Origin: Tessaracoccus caeni
Lineage (GTDB): Bacteria > Actinomycetota > Actinomycetes > Propionibacteriales > Propionibacteriaceae
Reading direction: 5' to 3'
Assembly (NCBI RefSeq): GCF_029211185.1
Contig: NZ_JARGDO010000004.1
Coordinates: forward strand, 1-64,000
DNA: 64,000 bases
This document shows positions 30,569 through 39,227 of the stretch, piece after piece (position 1 is the first letter of the stretch; every line of letters begins with the position of its first letter). A model generated the notes under the pieces. That model saw only the letters and a list, made by a program, of their open reading frames with translations. It ran no database searches and was not told the DNA's origin. A program made the translations under genes and the position numbers.

Positions 30569-31501
30569 TCAGTTCGCGTGCAGGGCGTCGTTGAGCTTGA
30601 CCTGCTGGCCGCGGCGATTCTTGACGATCACCTTGCCGGTGGTGGAGTCGCGCAGGAAGAGCAGGTCGTCGCGACCGGACAACTCGCGCGCCTTGGTGAC
30701 CGTGCCGTCGGGGAGCGTCACCTTGGTGCCGGCGGTGACGTAAAGGCCCGCCTCGATCACGCAGTCGTCGCCGAGCGAGATGCCGAGGCCGGCCTGCGCG
30801 CCCAGCAGGCAGCGTTCGCCGATCCGGATGATCTCCTGGCCGCCGCCCGAGAGGGTGCCCATGATCGAGGCGCCGCCGCCCACGTCGGAGCCGTGGCCGA
30901 CGACGACGCCGGCGGAGATCCGGCCCTCCACCATCGACGTGCCGAGCGTGCCGGCGTTGAAGTTGACGAAGCCCTCGTGCATCACGGTGGTGCCCTCGGC
31001 CAGGTGGGCGCCCAGGCGCACGCGGTCGGCGTCGGCGATGCGCACGCCGCTCGGCACGATGTAGTCCACCATGCGCGGGAAGCGGTCGATGCCGTAGACG
31101 GTGAGCTGCTCGCCGCGAGCGCGCAGCAGGGCGCGGACGCGGGCCACGTCGGCGATCCGCACGGGGCCGCGGGTGGTCCACGCGTTGTTGGGCAGGATGC
31201 CGAACACGCCGGTGAGGTTGATGGTGTGCGGCTGCACCAGTCGCGCGCTCAGAAGGTGCAAGCGAAGGTAGGCGTCCTCCACGCTGGACGGGTCGGCGTC
31301 GAGGTCGATCTCGACGCGCACCACCTTGGCCTCCACGCCGCGGATCTCATCGCCGCACTGCGCCTCGATCAGCATCGACGGAGCTTCGTCGGTGATGTCG
31401 TCGCCCAATTGGGGCTCGGGGTACCAGACGTCGAGGACGACTCCGGTGCGATGGACGGTGGCCAGGCCCCAGGCCCAGGCGGTGCGGTTGGCATCACTCA
31501 T
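30569..31501 (-). CDS. dapD: Tetrahydrodipicolinate N-succinyltransferase
   Basis: A 310-residue acyltransferase making N-succinyl-2-amino-6-ketopimelate in the lysine/peptidoglycan precursor pathway. The middle and C-terminal part is a left-handed beta-helix rich in hexapeptides ([38 protein letters not shown]). Length and N-terminus (WAWGLATV) match the actinobacterial type, about 317 residues. ATG 31501 (MSDANRT) or ATG 31510 are both possible; neither has a good ribosome binding site. It is divergent from dapE across a region with two strong palindromes. Confidence 0.95.
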   Translation of the reverse strand: MSDANRTAWAWGLATVHRTGVVLDVWYPEPQLGDDITDEAPSMLIEAQCGDEIRGVEAKVVRVEIDLDADPSSVEDAYLRLHLLSARLVQPHTINLTGVFGILPNNAWTTRGPVRIADVARVRALLRARGEQLTVYGIDRFPRMVDYIVPSGVRIADADRVRLGAHLAEGTTVMHEGFVNFNAGTLGTSMVEGRISAGVVVGHGSDVGGGASIMGTLSGGGQEIIRIGERCLLGAQAGLGISLGDDCVIEAGLYVTAGTKVTLPDGTVTKARELSGRDDLLFLRDSTTGKVIVKNRRGQQVKLNDALHAN

Positions 31502-31563
31502 GGGGAGCATTCTAGTGAGTCCGCCAACCTTGACGCCCCGCTTTCCCCACCGCCGCTTCTCCG

Positions 31564-31588
31564 GAAAATCGGCCACTGGCCGATTTTC
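31564..31588. promoter_or_regulatory. Palindrome A between dapD and dapE
   Basis: A 25-bp odd palindrome, perfect over all 12 pairs, centred at 31576, with core ATCGGCCA-C-TGGCCGAT and flanking A4/T4. It is located in the divergent promoter region, 63 bases upstream of the dapD start. Candidate operator. Confidence 0.7.
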
Positions 31589-31606
31589 GGCATCAGACAC
31601 CGCAAT

Positions 31607-31623
31607 ATCGGCCATTGGCCGAT
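31607..31623. promoter_or_regulatory. Palindrome B between dapD and dapE
   Basis: A 17-bp perfect odd palindrome centred at 31615 with the same core as palindrome A (ATCGGCCA-T-TGGCCGAT). Partial extension gives TTTT on the right side. The centre is 39 bp from that of palindrome A and 90 bases before the dapE start. Candidate second operator. Confidence 0.7.
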
Positions 31624-31704
31624 TTTCCTGGATTGGGTGGGGTGATGGGGTGGGTGGTGTGTCTGGGGCGACGGTGGGGCCGGGCGCAGCGGTAGGGTCG
31701 GGGC

Positions 31705-32799
31705 ATGAGTCTTGACGTGGAAGCCGGGCTGGTCGCGCTGCTGCAGCAGATCGTCGACATCGAGAGCGTCTCCGGCAATGAGCGGGAGCTGGCCGACGCC
31801 GTCGAGCTGACCCTGCGATCCCATCCGCACTTGGATGTGGAGCGCGATGGTGACTGCGTCGTCGCCCGTACCCAGTTGGGTCGCGGCGAGCGCGTGGTGA
31901 TCGCTGGGCACCTGGACACCGTGCCCGTCGCGGACAATCTGCCGTCGTCGCTGGAGGAGCATGCCGAGGGGCTGCGCGTCGTGGGCCGGGGCACCTGCGA
32001 CATGAAGGGCGGCGTCGCGGTGATGCTCGCCCTCGCCACCGAACTGACCGCCCCCAACCGCGACCTCACCTGGATCTTCTACGACCACGAGGAGGTCGAC
32101 GCGTTCCGCAACGGCCTGCGCCGGCTTTCCGTCAACCGACCCGAGCTGCTCGCGGCCGACTTCGCCGTGCTCATGGAGCCCACCAGCGCCGAGATCGAGG
32201 GCGGCTGCCAAGGCACCTGCCGGATCGCGATCGCCGCCGAGGGCAAGGCCGCTCACAGCGCCCGAGCCTGGATGGGCACCAACGCGATCCACGGCCTCGG
32301 CGACGTGCTGCGACGCCTGGAGGAGTATCAGCCGGCTCAGGTGGAGGTCGACGGCCTGGTCTACCGCGAGGGCCTCAACGCGGTACGGATCCAGGGCGGC
32401 ATCGCGGGCAACGTGATCCCGCCGTCGGCGTCGGTGGAGATCAACTACCGATTCGCGCCCGACAAGTCGCCCGACGACGCGCTGGCGGAGCTGCGCCGCG
32501 TATTCGACGGCTACGAGTTCGAGCTGCTCGACATGTCTCCCGGCGCGCGTCCGGGGCTGGATCGGCCGCTGGCCCAGCAGTTCGTCGCGGCCGTCGGAGG
32601 CGAGGCGCGCCCGAAATACGGCTGGACCGACGTGTCGCGGTTCAGCGCGCTCGGGGTGCCTGCGGTCAACTACGGCCCGGCCGACCCGCTGGTGGCCCAT
32701 GCCGACTACGAGTACTGCCCAGCCGCCGACCTGGAGCGCTGCCACACGGGCCTGATCGCGTGGCTCACCACGACCACCGAACGAGAGGACGATCGATGA
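31705..32799 (+). CDS. dapE: Succinyl-diaminopimelate desuccinylase
   Basis: A 364-residue M20 metallopeptidase removing succinate to give LL-diaminopimelate. Zinc ligands and catalytic residues are visible: His69 and Asp71 ([10 protein letters not shown]), bridging Asp99 (GTCDMKGG), catalytic Glu129 with Glu130 (YDHEEVD), Glu158 ([15 protein letters not shown]), and a late His. The dimerisation domain sits at about 170-280. ATG 31705 gives the family N-terminus. The stop overlaps the next start by 4 bases, beginning a four-gene operon with the LOG, DivIVA-like and DUF3117 genes. Confidence 0.95.
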   Translation: MSLDVEAGLVALLQQIVDIESVSGNERELADAVELTLRSHPHLDVERDGDCVVARTQLGRGERVVIAGHLDTVPVADNLPSSLEEHAEGLRVVGRGTCDMKGGVAVMLALATELTAPNRDLTWIFYDHEEVDAFRNGLRRLSVNRPELLAADFAVLMEPTSAEIEGGCQGTCRIAIAAEGKAAHSARAWMGTNAIHGLGDVLRRLEEYQPAQVEVDGLVYREGLNAVRIQGGIAGNVIPPSASVEINYRFAPDKSPDDALAELRRVFDGYEFELLDMSPGARPGLDRPLAQQFVAAVGGEARPKYGWTDVSRFSALGVPAVNYGPADPLVAHADYEYCPAADLERCHTGLIAWLTTTTEREDDR

Positions 32800-33524
32800 C
32801 GAAGCGATCTCGCCGACAGGGAGCCGTGCTGTTCTCCGGGCGCCAGCAGGGCACGCCGATGGCCGACCAGGCGCTGCTCGACGTCGGCGCCGACGACTGG
32901 GGCAACCACGATCCGTGGCGCGTGCTGCGCATCCAGTCGGAGTTCGTCGAGGGCTTCGACGCGCTGCGGCACCTGCCGCCCGCCATCAGCATCTTCGGCT
33001 CCGCCCGCACCAAGCCGGGCACGCCGATGTACGAGGCGGCCCACGTGGTGGGGCGCCGGCTGGTGGAGGAGGGCTTCGCCGTGATCACAGGCGGTGGCCC
33101 GGGCATCATGGAGGCCGGCAACAAGGGCGCCTACGAGGCCGGCGGCGTCTCCGTCGGCCTGGGCATCGAGCTGCCGCACGAGCAGGGGCTCAACGACTAC
33201 GTCACCCTCGGCATCGACTTCCGCTACTTCTTCGCCCGCAAGACGATGTTCCTCAAGTACTCGCAGGGCTTCGTCGTGATGCCCGGCGGGTTCGGCACCC
33301 TCGACGAGCTCTTCGAAGCGCTCACCCTCAGCCAGACCGGAAAGGTCACCCACTTCCCGACGGTGCTGTTCGGCACCGAGTACTGGGCCAAGCTCATCGA
33401 CTGGCTGCAGAGCGACGTCTCCGGCGGCGGTTTCATCAACCCCGTCGACCTCGACCTGATCACGCTCACCGACGACATCGAGGAAGCGGTCGCGGCCATG
33501 GGGCGGCCGCGCGCCGCCGGCTAG
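32796..33524 (+). CDS. LOG family (TIGR00730) nucleotide phosphoribohydrolase
   Basis: A 242-residue Rossmann-like protein of the LOG (lonely guy) family, which cleaves nucleoside 5'-monophosphates, including cytokinin precursors. The motifs GGGPGIMEAGNKGA (99-112) and PGGFGTLDE (163-171) carry the expected binding and catalytic residues. It lies in the same position relative to dapE as Rv1205 in M. tuberculosis, a known LOG homologue. ATG 32796 overlaps the dapE stop. Its 35-residue basic N-terminal extension is ordinary for the actinobacterial long type. Confidence 0.92.
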   Translation: MTKRSRRQGAVLFSGRQQGTPMADQALLDVGADDWGNHDPWRVLRIQSEFVEGFDALRHLPPAISIFGSARTKPGTPMYEAAHVVGRRLVEEGFAVITGGGPGIMEAGNKGAYEAGGVSVGLGIELPHEQGLNDYVTLGIDFRYFFARKTMFLKYSQGFVVMPGGFGTLDELFEALTLSQTGKVTHFPTVLFGTEYWAKLIDWLQSDVSGGGFINPVDLDLITLTDDIEEAVAAMGRPRAAG

Positions 33525-33536
33525 GGGAGACACATC

Positions 33537-34010
33537 GTGGTGTGGGTGATCGTCGTGCTGGCGATGGTGGTGATGGGTCTGGCGGCCATCGCGGGCACCG
33601 GACGCCTAGGAGAGATGCCGCACCCGGTGAGCGACCGGCCCAAGCCGCATTTCCCCGAGCGTCCCTTCGATGAGCAGTATCTCGCCGAGCTGCGTCTGCC
33701 GACCCTCCTGAACGGCTACGCCCGCGACCAGGTCGACGAGGCCCTCGCGGCCTGCGCAACGGGAGCCGCGGAGGTGGCGACGCTGGTTCGGATGAGGTTC
33801 GACGTGGTGCGCGGCGGGTACGCGATGGACGCCGTCGACGAGCTGATCGACCGCCTCACCCGGGCCGATGAGGCGGCCCGAGCGGAGGCTCAGGACGCCG
33901 TGGATGACCTGTTCTCGCCGGAAGACTTGAAAGTGCGCGATAATAGGGGAGTCCGCACAACCGAAGAGATTGAGGATGCTCATGGCAGCGATGAAGCCCC
34001 GCACTGGTGA
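33537..34010 (+). CDS. DivIVA-like membrane-anchored protein
   Basis: A 157-residue protein with an N-terminal membrane helix (VWVIVVLAMVVMGLAAIAG) and a soluble part. That part carries a DivIVA-domain motif in which FDVVRGGYAMDAVDELIDRL (about 84-103) is the usual FxxVRGGYxxxEVDxFL pattern. DivIVA-type proteins mark curved membranes and poles; the precise role of this short family (compare Rv1209) is not known. GTG 33537 follows AGGGGAG, with a second GTG immediately after it. The last 29 bases overlap the DUF3117 gene in another frame. Confidence 0.8.
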   Translation: MVWVIVVLAMVVMGLAAIAGTGRLGEMPHPVSDRPKPHFPERPFDEQYLAELRLPTLLNGYARDQVDEALAACATGAAEVATLVRMRFDVVRGGYAMDAVDELIDRLTRADEAARAEAQDAVDDLFSPEDLKVRDNRGVRTTEEIEDAHGSDEAPHW

Positions 34011-34149
34011 TGGACCGATGGAGGTCACGAAGGAGGGTCGCGGCATCGTGATGCGTGTCCCCGTCGACGGCGGAGGGCGCCTCGTGGTGGAGATGAACGC
34101 GGAGGAAGCGACCTCCCTGCTCGATGCCCTCAAGGACGTCGTCGGCTGA
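33982..34149 (+). CDS. DUF3117 small conserved actinobacterial protein
   Basis: A 55-residue gene that is easily overlooked. The translation starts MAAMKPRTGDGPMEVTKEGR, continues GIVMRVPVDGGGRLVVEM and ends EATSLLDALKDVVG, matching the DUF3117 family almost word for word. The family is nearly universal in actinobacteria; function unknown. It begins within the DivIVA-like gene (29-base overlap) with a GATTGAGG element before the ATG; ATG 33976 is an alternative start. Same position as Rv1211. A strong terminator follows. Confidence 0.93.
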   Translation: MAAMKPRTGDGPMEVTKEGRGIVMRVPVDGGGRLVVEMNAEEATSLLDALKDVVG

Positions 34150-34173
34150 CCGGCCGAAACCAGTAAAACAATC

Positions 34174-34217
34174 AAGAGCGAGGCCGCCCCGGAATCGTCC
34201 GGGGCGGCCTCGCTCTT
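34174..34217. terminator. Strong bidirectional terminator
   Basis: A perfect 20-bp stem (34174-34193 with 34198-34217) with loop ATCG, flanked by AA/TT ends, lies between the DUF3117 and glgA stop codons, which converge. A second perfect palindrome, ACGCTCGATCGAGCGT (34220-34235), abuts the glgA stop. Confidence 0.9.
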
Positions 34218-34234
34218 GCACGCTCGATCGAGCG

Positions 34235-35422
34235 TCACGAACCGTGGTGCGCGATCGCCTTCTTGTACACCTCGATGGTTTCCAGCGCGATCTTCTCCCA
34301 GGAGAACTCGTCGATGCAGCGCTGACGGCCCGCGGTGCCGTAGGCCTTCGCCAGCGCCTCGTCGCGGGTGATCCGGTTGACCTTGTCGGCGAAGTCGGCC
34401 TCGAAGCCGGCCACGAAGCTGGGGTCGCCGGCCTGCGCGGGGTCGTAGCTCACCAGCAGGCCGGTCTCGCCGTCGACGACCACCTCGGGGATGCCGCCCA
34501 CGGCCGACGCCACCACGGGCGTCTCGCAGGCCATCGCCTCCAGGTTCACGATGCCCAGCGGCTCGTAGATCGACGGGCAGGCGAAGACGGTGGCGTGGGT
34601 CAGCACCTGGCGCACCGAGGCGCGCGGCAGCATCTCTGGCACCCAGATCACCGGCGCGTTGCGTCGGGCCTGCAACTCGGCGAAGGCCTCGTCGAACTCG
34701 GCCTTGATCTCCGGGGTGTCGGGGGCGCCGGCGAGCAGCACCACCTGCGTGTCCGCGTCGAACTGCGCGGCGGCCCGCACCAGGTGCACCAGGCCCTTCT
34801 GGCGCGTGATACGGCCGACGAAGACCACCGACGGCTTGTCGAGGTCGACGCCGAGGCCGCTCACCACGTCGGTGCCATGGTCGGGCTTGAACTCGTCGGG
34901 GTCGATGCCGTTCTTCACCACGTAGACGCGCTCGGGATCGAGATCGGGGTAGGAGTCGAGCACGTCGCGGCGCATGCCTTCGCTGACGGAGATCACCGCG
35001 TCGGCGGCCTCGAAGGAGGTCTTCTCCGCCCAGGACGACACGGCGTAGCCGCCGCCGAGCTGCTCGGCCTTCCACGGACGGTGCGGCTCGAGCGAATGAG
35101 AGGTCACGACGTGCGGGATGTCGCGCATCAGGCCGCCCACCAGGCCGCCGAAGTTGGCGTACCAGGTGTGGGAATGGATGATGTCGGCGTCGTCGGCGAT
35201 CGCGGCCGCCATCGAGAGATCGGCGCCGAGCACACGGAGCGCGGCATTGGCGCCGGCGGGGTAGTCCTCGGCGTGCGCCTGAGCGCCATCGCGGGGCTCG
35301 CCCATGCAGTGCACCTCGACATCGATGAACTTGCGGAGCTGGGGGACGAGCTGGCCGACATGGACGCCGGCGCCACCGTAGATGTGGGGCGGATATTCAC
35401 GGGTCAGCAGTGACAGTTTCAT
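34235..35422 (-). CDS. glgA: Actinobacterial glycogen synthase (GT4)
   Basis: A 395-residue glycosyltransferase family 4 enzyme (GlgM/GlgA type). It extends glycogen or forms maltose-1-phosphate from ADP-glucose; the M. tuberculosis homologue Rv1212c was shown to do the latter. The N-terminus MKLSLLTREYPPHIYGGAGVHV provides the GGAGVH donor loop. The E-x7-E motif is in YEPLGIVNLEAMACETP. ATG 35422 or ATG 35428 (MTMKLS) may start it. It is divergent from glgC, whose product supplies ADP-glucose. Confidence 0.95.
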   Translation of the reverse strand: MKLSLLTREYPPHIYGGAGVHVGQLVPQLRKFIDVEVHCMGEPRDGAQAHAEDYPAGANAALRVLGADLSMAAAIADDADIIHSHTWYANFGGLVGGLMRDIPHVVTSHSLEPHRPWKAEQLGGGYAVSSWAEKTSFEAADAVISVSEGMRRDVLDSYPDLDPERVYVVKNGIDPDEFKPDHGTDVVSGLGVDLDKPSVVFVGRITRQKGLVHLVRAAAQFDADTQVVLLAGAPDTPEIKAEFDEAFAELQARRNAPVIWVPEMLPRASVRQVLTHATVFACPSIYEPLGIVNLEAMACETPVVASAVGGIPEVVVDGETGLLVSYDPAQAGDPSFVAGFEADFADKVNRITRDEALAKAYGTAGRQRCIDEFSWEKIALETIEVYKKAIAHHGS

Positions 35423-35516
35423 GGTCATGACCCGATGCTTCCACATGGAAGCGCCAGGTCCGGGGCAATCCGTGAAATCGGTTGTGGGGCCTCTCAAAAG
35501 GCAATAGGGTCAAGCC

Positions 35517-36743
35517 ATGGTGGCTCGTCCTAAAATCCTGTCTATCGTCCTCGCCGGCGGCGAAGGGAAGAGGCTGATGCCTCTCACCCAGGATCGCGCA
35601 AAGCCGGCGGTCCGCTTCGGCGGCACGTACCGTCTCATCGACTTCGTGCTGTCCAATCTCGCCAACTCGGAGCTCCGGCAGATCGCCGTGCTGACTCAGT
35701 ACAAGTCGCACTCGCTCGACCGGCACATCTCGATGACCTGGCGCTTCTCCACGTTGCTCGGCAACTACGTCTCCCCGGTGCCCGCGCAGCAGCGGCTCGG
35801 CAAGCAGTGGTACCAGGGCAGCGCGGATGCGATCTTCCAGTCCCTCAACCTGATCCGCGACGAGGATCCCGACTACATCGTGGTGTTCGGGGCCGACAAC
35901 ATCTACCGGATGGACATCAAGCAGATGGTGGAGTCGCACATCGACTCCGGGCTCGGTGCCACGGTGGCCGGCATCCGGGTTCCGCGCAAGGATGCGTCCG
36001 AGTTCGGTGTGATCGACGCCGCCGCCGACGGCAAGATCCGCAGCTTCCTCGAGAAGCCTGCCGATCCCCCCGGCCTGCCCGATTCGCCCGACGAGTCGTT
36101 CGCGTCCATGGGCAACTACGTGTTCAGCCGGAAGGCGTTCGTCGAGGCTCTTCGCTACGACAACGAGAACCCCGAGGGTCGCCACGACATGGGCGGCGAC
36201 ATCATCCCGTGGTTCACTGAGCAGGGCCAGTCGCAGGTCTACGACTTCACGGCCAACCGGGTGCCCGGCGCCACCGAACGCGACCTCAACTACTGGCGCG
36301 ACGTAGGTTCGATCGACGCCTACCACGAGGCCCACATGGATCTGGTGTCGGTGGAGCCCGAGTTCAACCTGTACAACGACAGCTGGCCGATCTACACCCA
36401 CCAGCCGCAGCTGCCGGGTGCCAAGTTCGTCATGCGCGGCCGCGCGGAGGACTCGATCGTCAGCCAGGGCTGCATCATCTCCGGCGGCGAGATCGAGCGC
36501 AGCGTGCTCAGCCCGGACGTGCGCGTCGAGAAGTGGGCCTCGGTCAAGGACTCGGTGCTGATGGACAGCGTCGACGTGGGCCAGCACGCCATCGTGCAGC
36601 GGGCCATCCTCGACAAGCACGTGGTGGTCGAGCCGGGCGCCCAGGTGGGCGTCGATCATGAGCACGACCGCGCTCGCGGCTTCACCGTCTCCGACGGCGG
36701 CATCACCGTCGTCGGCAAGGACATGGTGGTCAGGCGCGACTGA
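35517..36743 (+). CDS. glgC: Glucose-1-phosphate adenylyltransferase
   Basis: A 408-residue nucleotidyltransferase forming ADP-glucose from ATP and glucose-1-phosphate, the committed step of glycogen synthesis. The N-terminal nucleotide-binding loop is [34 protein letters not shown] and the [10 protein letters not shown] metal site follow. The C-terminal third (about 300-400) is a left-handed beta-helix for allosteric control. Full length for the family. ATG 35517 has only a weak upstream AGGG. Divergent from glgA with about 90 bases between, and closed by a strong terminator. Confidence 0.96.
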   Translation: MVARPKILSIVLAGGEGKRLMPLTQDRAKPAVRFGGTYRLIDFVLSNLANSELRQIAVLTQYKSHSLDRHISMTWRFSTLLGNYVSPVPAQQRLGKQWYQGSADAIFQSLNLIRDEDPDYIVVFGADNIYRMDIKQMVESHIDSGLGATVAGIRVPRKDASEFGVIDAAADGKIRSFLEKPADPPGLPDSPDESFASMGNYVFSRKAFVEALRYDNENPEGRHDMGGDIIPWFTEQGQSQVYDFTANRVPGATERDLNYWRDVGSIDAYHEAHMDLVSVEPEFNLYNDSWPIYTHQPQLPGAKFVMRGRAEDSIVSQGCIISGGEIERSVLSPDVRVEKWASVKDSVLMDSVDVGQHAIVQRAILDKHVVVEPGAQVGVDHEHDRARGFTVSDGGITVVGKDMVVRRD

Positions 36744-36765
36744 TCACCAAGCCGGGCAAAGACCG

Positions 36766-36806
36766 ACGCCCGCGATCCTTCGGGATCGCGGGCGTGGTCT
36801 TTTTTG
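36766..36806 (+). terminator. Intrinsic terminator of glgC
   Basis: A 13-bp perfect stem (36766-36778 with 36783-36795), UUCG tetraloop, and a T-rich tail at 36799-36806, starting 23 bases after the glgC stop. It also separates the convergent O-methyltransferase gene. Confidence 0.95.
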
Positions 36807-36823
36807 TTCGGAAGGGCTTGTGG

Positions 36824-37477
36824 TCAGCTCTTGATGGCGACCAGCAGGCCGTTGCCGACGGGCAGCAGCGAGTAGGTGTAGGCCTCGTTCTGCGCGATCG
36901 AGTCGATGGCCTCGCGGATGATCAGGGCCTCGTCGGACTCGTTGCTCTGGTCGGCCACCTCTCCGTGCCATAGCGCGTCAGCGAGGATCAGCATGCCGCC
37001 GGCGCGCAGCATCCGGTCGGCGCTGATCACATACTCCACATAGGAGGTCTTGTCGCCGTTGATGAACACCAGGTCGTAGGCGGCGTCACGCAGCTTTGGC
37101 ATGATCTCCAGCGGCGAGCCGGCGATCAGCCGGAATCGGGAGCTGGGGAAGCCCTCGCGGGTGAAGAAGGCGCGGGCCGCGTGCTGGTTGTCGGCCTCTG
37201 CGTCGATGCTGGTGAGGATGCCGTCGGGTGCCATCGAGCCCAGGAAGACCAGGCCGGAGGAACCCATGTAGGTTCCGATCTCCACGACGGCCTTGGCGTT
37301 GATGGCGCGAGTCAGGGTGGCGAGCAGGCTGAGGGTGCCGGTGCTCAGCGGCGCGTGGCCGGCGGCGGCCGCCTCACCGATGGCCTCGGAGACGGCGGGC
37401 GACGGCGCCACGTGCTCCTCGCAGAAGGCCCAGGTGGCCGGGGTGGGTGCGCTCGAAGTACGGGGTGTGCTGTTCAC
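36824..37477 (-). CDS. SAM-dependent O-methyltransferase (class I, family 3)
   Basis: A 217-residue methyltransferase resembling catechol/caffeoyl-CoA O-methyltransferases and mycobacterial Rv1220c. The SAM site is KAVVEIGTYMGSSGLVFLGS, followed by TSIDAEADNQHAARAFF (ribose acid), and YDLVFINGDKTSYVEY carries a metal-site-like Asp. GTG 37477 (VNSTPRTSSAPT) is chosen; further upstream the frame is antisense to dapA. Physiological substrate unknown. Next to sigE in many actinobacteria, but here dapA lies between. Confidence 0.88.
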   Translation of the reverse strand: MNSTPRTSSAPTPATWAFCEEHVAPSPAVSEAIGEAAAAGHAPLSTGTLSLLATLTRAINAKAVVEIGTYMGSSGLVFLGSMAPDGILTSIDAEADNQHAARAFFTREGFPSSRFRLIAGSPLEIMPKLRDAAYDLVFINGDKTSYVEYVISADRMLRAGGMLILADALWHGEVADQSNESDEALIIREAIDSIAQNEAYTYSLLPVGNGLLVAIKS

Positions 37478-37580
37478 GGGGCCAAGCCTACCGACTTCCC
37501 CCGTCAGCGCGTGCCTCGGTGCCGTCTTGGACGTGACGCACCGCGCCCATTCCGGCGGCGAGACCGTTAGGATGGCCCGC

Positions 37581-38486
37581 ATGCGGAGTTCTACACCAGG
37601 TGACATGCGGCCGATCTTCGGTCGCGTCACGTCGGCCATGATCACCCCGTTCACGCAGGATCTGCGTCTCGACCTGGACAAGGCGGCCGTGCTGGCGCGC
37701 CACCTGGTGGACGATCTGGGTCACGACGGGCTGATCATCAACGGAACCACGGGCGAGTCGCCCACCACGTCGGATGAGGAGAAGCGCGACCTGCTGCGCG
37801 TCGTCGTCGAGACCGTGGGCGACCGTGCGAGCGTGGTGGCCGGGGTCGGCACCTTCTCCACCGAGCACTCCCGCAAGCTCGCCCGCGAGGCCGCCGAGGC
37901 GGGCTCCGACGGCGTCTTGATCGTCACCCCGTACTACTCGCGGCCCCCGGCCGATGCGTTGGAGGCGCACTTCCGTGCCGTCGCCGACGAGACGGATCTG
38001 CCCGCGATGCTCTACGACATCCCTCATCGCGCCGGCCTGCCGATCCCCGAGGACATGCTCATCCGGCTCTCGGAGCATCCGCGAATCACGGCGGTGAAGG
38101 ACGCGAAGGGCAACATCTCGTCGTCGTCGGTGGTGATCGCCAACTCCGATCTGCACTACTACTCCGGCGACGATGCATTCACCCTTCCGCTGCTCGCGGT
38201 GGGCGGCGTCGGCGTCGTCGGCACGTCCACGCACTTCACGGCGCGTCCGATGAAGCGGATGATCGAGGCCTTCCTCGCCGGCGACGTGGCGGAGGCGTGC
38301 CGGCTCAATCAGCGTCTGCTTCCAGCTCTGACGGGCGTGTTCGCCACCCAGGGCTGCATGATGGTCAAGGCGGCGCTGGCCGCGCGCGGGCTCGACGTGG
38401 GCCCCTGCCGCCCGCCGATGGGAGCCGTCGCCGAGGAGACGCTGGCACGCTATGTCGCGACGCTGGAGCAGTACGACGACCTCTGA
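37581..38486 (+). CDS. dapA: 4-Hydroxy-tetrahydrodipicolinate synthase
   Basis: A 301-residue (beta/alpha)8 aldolase condensing pyruvate with aspartate semialdehyde. The Schiff-base Lys173 lies in ITAVKDAKGN, the catalytic Tyr145 in LYDIPHRAG, and the threonine pair in NGTTGES (54-60). ATG 37581 (MRSSTPGDMRPIF) or ATG 37605 could start it. YDIP instead of YNVP is common in actinobacteria. No dapB gene is adjacent, and its place between the methyltransferase and sigE genes differs from M. tuberculosis. Confidence 0.95.
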   Translation: MRSSTPGDMRPIFGRVTSAMITPFTQDLRLDLDKAAVLARHLVDDLGHDGLIINGTTGESPTTSDEEKRDLLRVVVETVGDRASVVAGVGTFSTEHSRKLAREAAEAGSDGVLIVTPYYSRPPADALEAHFRAVADETDLPAMLYDIPHRAGLPIPEDMLIRLSEHPRITAVKDAKGNISSSSVVIANSDLHYYSGDDAFTLPLLAVGGVGVVGTSTHFTARPMKRMIEAFLAGDVAEACRLNQRLLPALTGVFATQGCMMVKAALAARGLDVGPCRPPMGAVAEETLARYVATLEQYDDL

Positions 38487-38624
38487 GCCGGAGCCGGGAA
38501 CAATCCGGGGCACTTGTTCGTTGTAGGCGGTGAGGCGCGCCGGATTTCCCGGATCTCAGGGTCAGATCAGGGCAAGCCTGGCCGTTGGTTCATAGCTTCC
38601 TCACAGGTTGATGGGCCACACTTG

Positions 38625-39227
38625 ATGACTATGGAAAGGCGCAACGTGTTCCTAAGCCGCAAGGCGAAGCCCGAGGTGCAGGCCCAGGAGTGGGTGGCAC
38701 CGACGTGGCAAGAACTGGTGCGCGACTATTCTGCCCAGGTCTATCGCTTGGCCTACCGGCTGACGGGCAACCCGCACGACGCCGAGGATCTCACCCAGGA
38801 CGTGTTCGTCCGGGTGTTCAAGTCGATCCATACGTTCAAGCCCGGCACCCTCGACGGCTGGCTGCACCGCATCACCACCAACCTGTTCCTCGATCAGGCG
38901 CGGCGCAAGCAGCGGATCCGGATGGATGCCCTCAGCACCGCCCCCGAGTATGTCTGGGGCGAGGCCTCGGGCCCCGATCAGATGCACGACGACGCGATGC
39001 TCGATCCCGATGTCGCCGAGGCGCTCGCGGCGCTGAACCCCGAGCAGCGGGTCGCCGTCGTGCTCTGCGACGTGGAGGGCCTCAGCTACGAGGAGATCGC
39101 CGCCGTGCTGGACGTCAAGATCGGCACCGTGCGCAGCCGGATCGCCCGCGGGCGCGCCCAACTGCGTGACGCCCTCAAGCACCGGGCTCCTGAAAACGAC
39201 CGTTCTCGATACCTAGGGGTTTCATAG
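38625..39227 (+). CDS. sigE: ECF RNA polymerase sigma factor, SigE type
   Basis: A 200-residue extracytoplasmic-function sigma factor. Region 2 begins [22 protein letters not shown] with [14 protein letters not shown] for -10 recognition. Region 4 contains [30 protein letters not shown] for -35 recognition. It controls envelope and heat/oxidative stress genes in relatives. Start is uncertain: ATG 38625, ATG 38631, or GTG 38646 (VFLSRKAK), which has GGAAAGG at a better distance. The stop overlaps the anti-sigma GTG by one base. Same order (methyltransferase, sigE, anti-sigma, tatB) as Rv1220c-Rv1224, with dapA inserted and htrA missing. Confidence 0.93.
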   Translation: MTMERRNVFLSRKAKPEVQAQEWVAPTWQELVRDYSAQVYRLAYRLTGNPHDAEDLTQDVFVRVFKSIHTFKPGTLDGWLHRITTNLFLDQARRKQRIRMDALSTAPEYVWGEASGPDQMHDDAMLDPDVAEALAALNPEQRVAVVLCDVEGLSYEEIAAVLDVKIGTVRSRIARGRAQLRDALKHRAPENDRSRYLGVS

